Part shown: one piece after another, positions 47,519 through 47,748 of the stretch
Position numbering within the stretch: the stretch's first letter is position 1
Layout of the letters: each line of letters opens with the position of its first letter
DNA from: a virus
IMG/VR virus record: IMGVR_UViG_3300048922_000223
Location: 1 to 47,748 of that record
Length of the DNA: 47,748 nucleotides
Strand: one strand, 5' to 3'
The notes under the pieces: model-generated
Database searches by the model: none
What the model was told of the DNA's origin: nothing
What the model saw: only the letters and a program-made list of their open reading frames with translations
Program-made: the position numbers and the translations under genes

Positions 47519-47748
47519 TTATATTGCTAATCCAAGATTATGTCTATATTCCACTGGACTCAGGCCACCAAGTGAAATCTTTATTCGTTTTTCATTATAC
47601 CACTTAATGTAACTATTTAGATACTGAACGAAGTGTTCTATGGGAACGCCAATCCACGATTTTCCATAGAACATTTCATTTTTTAATCTGCCAAAAAAAC
47701 CTTCGCAGGCCGAGTTATCAGGTGAGCATCCTTTTCTTGACATAGAAC
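47519..47748 (-). CDS. IS3-family transposase (OrfB), C-terminal part
   Basis: The frame runs from the right edge of the window leftward to a stop at 47519-47521, so the N-terminal and central parts lie outside. The visible 76 residues contain SMSRKGCSPDNSACEGFFGRLKNEMF, which holds the final Glu of the DDE site in the form DN-x3-E, and YNEKRIKISLGGLSPVEYR, the standard C-terminal signature of IS3/IS150 transposases. It marks an insertion into, or rearrangement of, the prophage just after the packaging genes. Confidence 0.9.
   Translation of the reverse strand, partial: SMSRKGCSPDNSACEGFFGRLKNEMFYGKSWIGVPIEHFVQYLNSYIKWYNEKRIKISLGGLSPVEYRHNLGLAI

Noticed and set aside
1-47748. CRISPR arrays
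   Set aside because: No regularly spaced direct repeats with unique spacers are visible. The only tandem repeats are the 22-bp pair at 2929-2972 and the 12-mer pair at 44203-44231.

Overview
The window reads as chromosomal DNA of a low-GC, spore-forming Firmicute, most likely a Clostridia/Lachnospiraceae-type organism. The reasons are strong AGGAGG-type ribosome binding sites, many TTG and GTG starts, a PPi-type phosphofructokinase, and phage proteins that resemble those of Lachnospiraceae prophages. Nearly all of it is one Siphovirus-like prophage or prophage remnant. Species-level assignment is not possible from sequence reading alone.

Layout. 1-2456 is host DNA: the 5' part of a PAS-domain signalling protein and a PPi-type phosphofructokinase, both leftward. 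2929-5410 is the leftward lysogeny module: two 22-bp direct repeats, a tyrosine integrase with an N-terminal zinc ribbon, an ImmA-like metallopeptidase and an Xre repressor. 5430-5560 is a compact divergent control region with matching operator half-sites and near-consensus promoters. From 5576 to 27640 runs a long, tightly overlapping rightward early operon: Cro-like regulator, excisionase-like protein, two-OB SSB, a Spo0A effector-domain protein, zinc-hook SMC-like ATPase, HD hydrolase, RecT, MazG-like enzyme, metallo-beta-lactamase-fold enzyme, radical SAM protein, a sporulation-type sigma factor, SSB, ERCC4 nuclease, DnaD-like replisome organiser, primase-helicase, ASCH protein and cytosine methyltransferase. 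It is interrupted at 23.2-25.6 kb by accessory (moron) genes. 29.7-31.1 kb holds a second tyrosine recombinase and an ArpU-like late regulator.

31.1-36.2 kb is an AT-rich accessory block: an Abi-type reverse transcriptase, a Dam methylase, an endonuclease/exonuclease/phosphatase (EEP) nuclease with a translationally coupled partner, and a membrane protein. 36.2-36.9 kb holds several short RNA-like units, including a promoter-leader-terminator unit just ahead of the packaging genes. Then come the small terminase (37.3 kb), a third short tyrosine recombinase with a dif-like site, HNH-like and ribbon-helix-helix proteins, a pseudogene, a structured RNA with an H-type pseudoknot, tRNA-Met(CAT), a DUF5677 moron, RtcB RNA ligase, the large terminase, a homing-endonuclease-like protein and an ArpU/RinA-like regulator. 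The window ends in the 3' part of an IS3-family transposase. No portal, capsid, tail or lysis genes are seen, so either the prophage continues beyond the IS or it is incomplete.

How it fits together. The repressor/ImmA pair and a LexA-like box after cro suggest an SOS-responsive switch. The early operon supplies replication (organiser, primase-helicase, SSBs), recombination (RecT, SMC-like ATPase) and nucleotide/DNA modification. The most unusual themes are: (i) a phage stand-alone Spo0A DNA-binding domain together with a SigE/SigK-like sigma factor, suggesting interference with sporulation; (ii) three separate accessory genes, each bracketed by a promoter spacer and a terminator that are inverted copies of each other and that vary together; (iii) a prophage reverse transcriptase of the abortive-infection class; (iv) a tRNA, structured RNA and RtcB cluster that looks like an RNA-repair or tRNA-defence arrangement.
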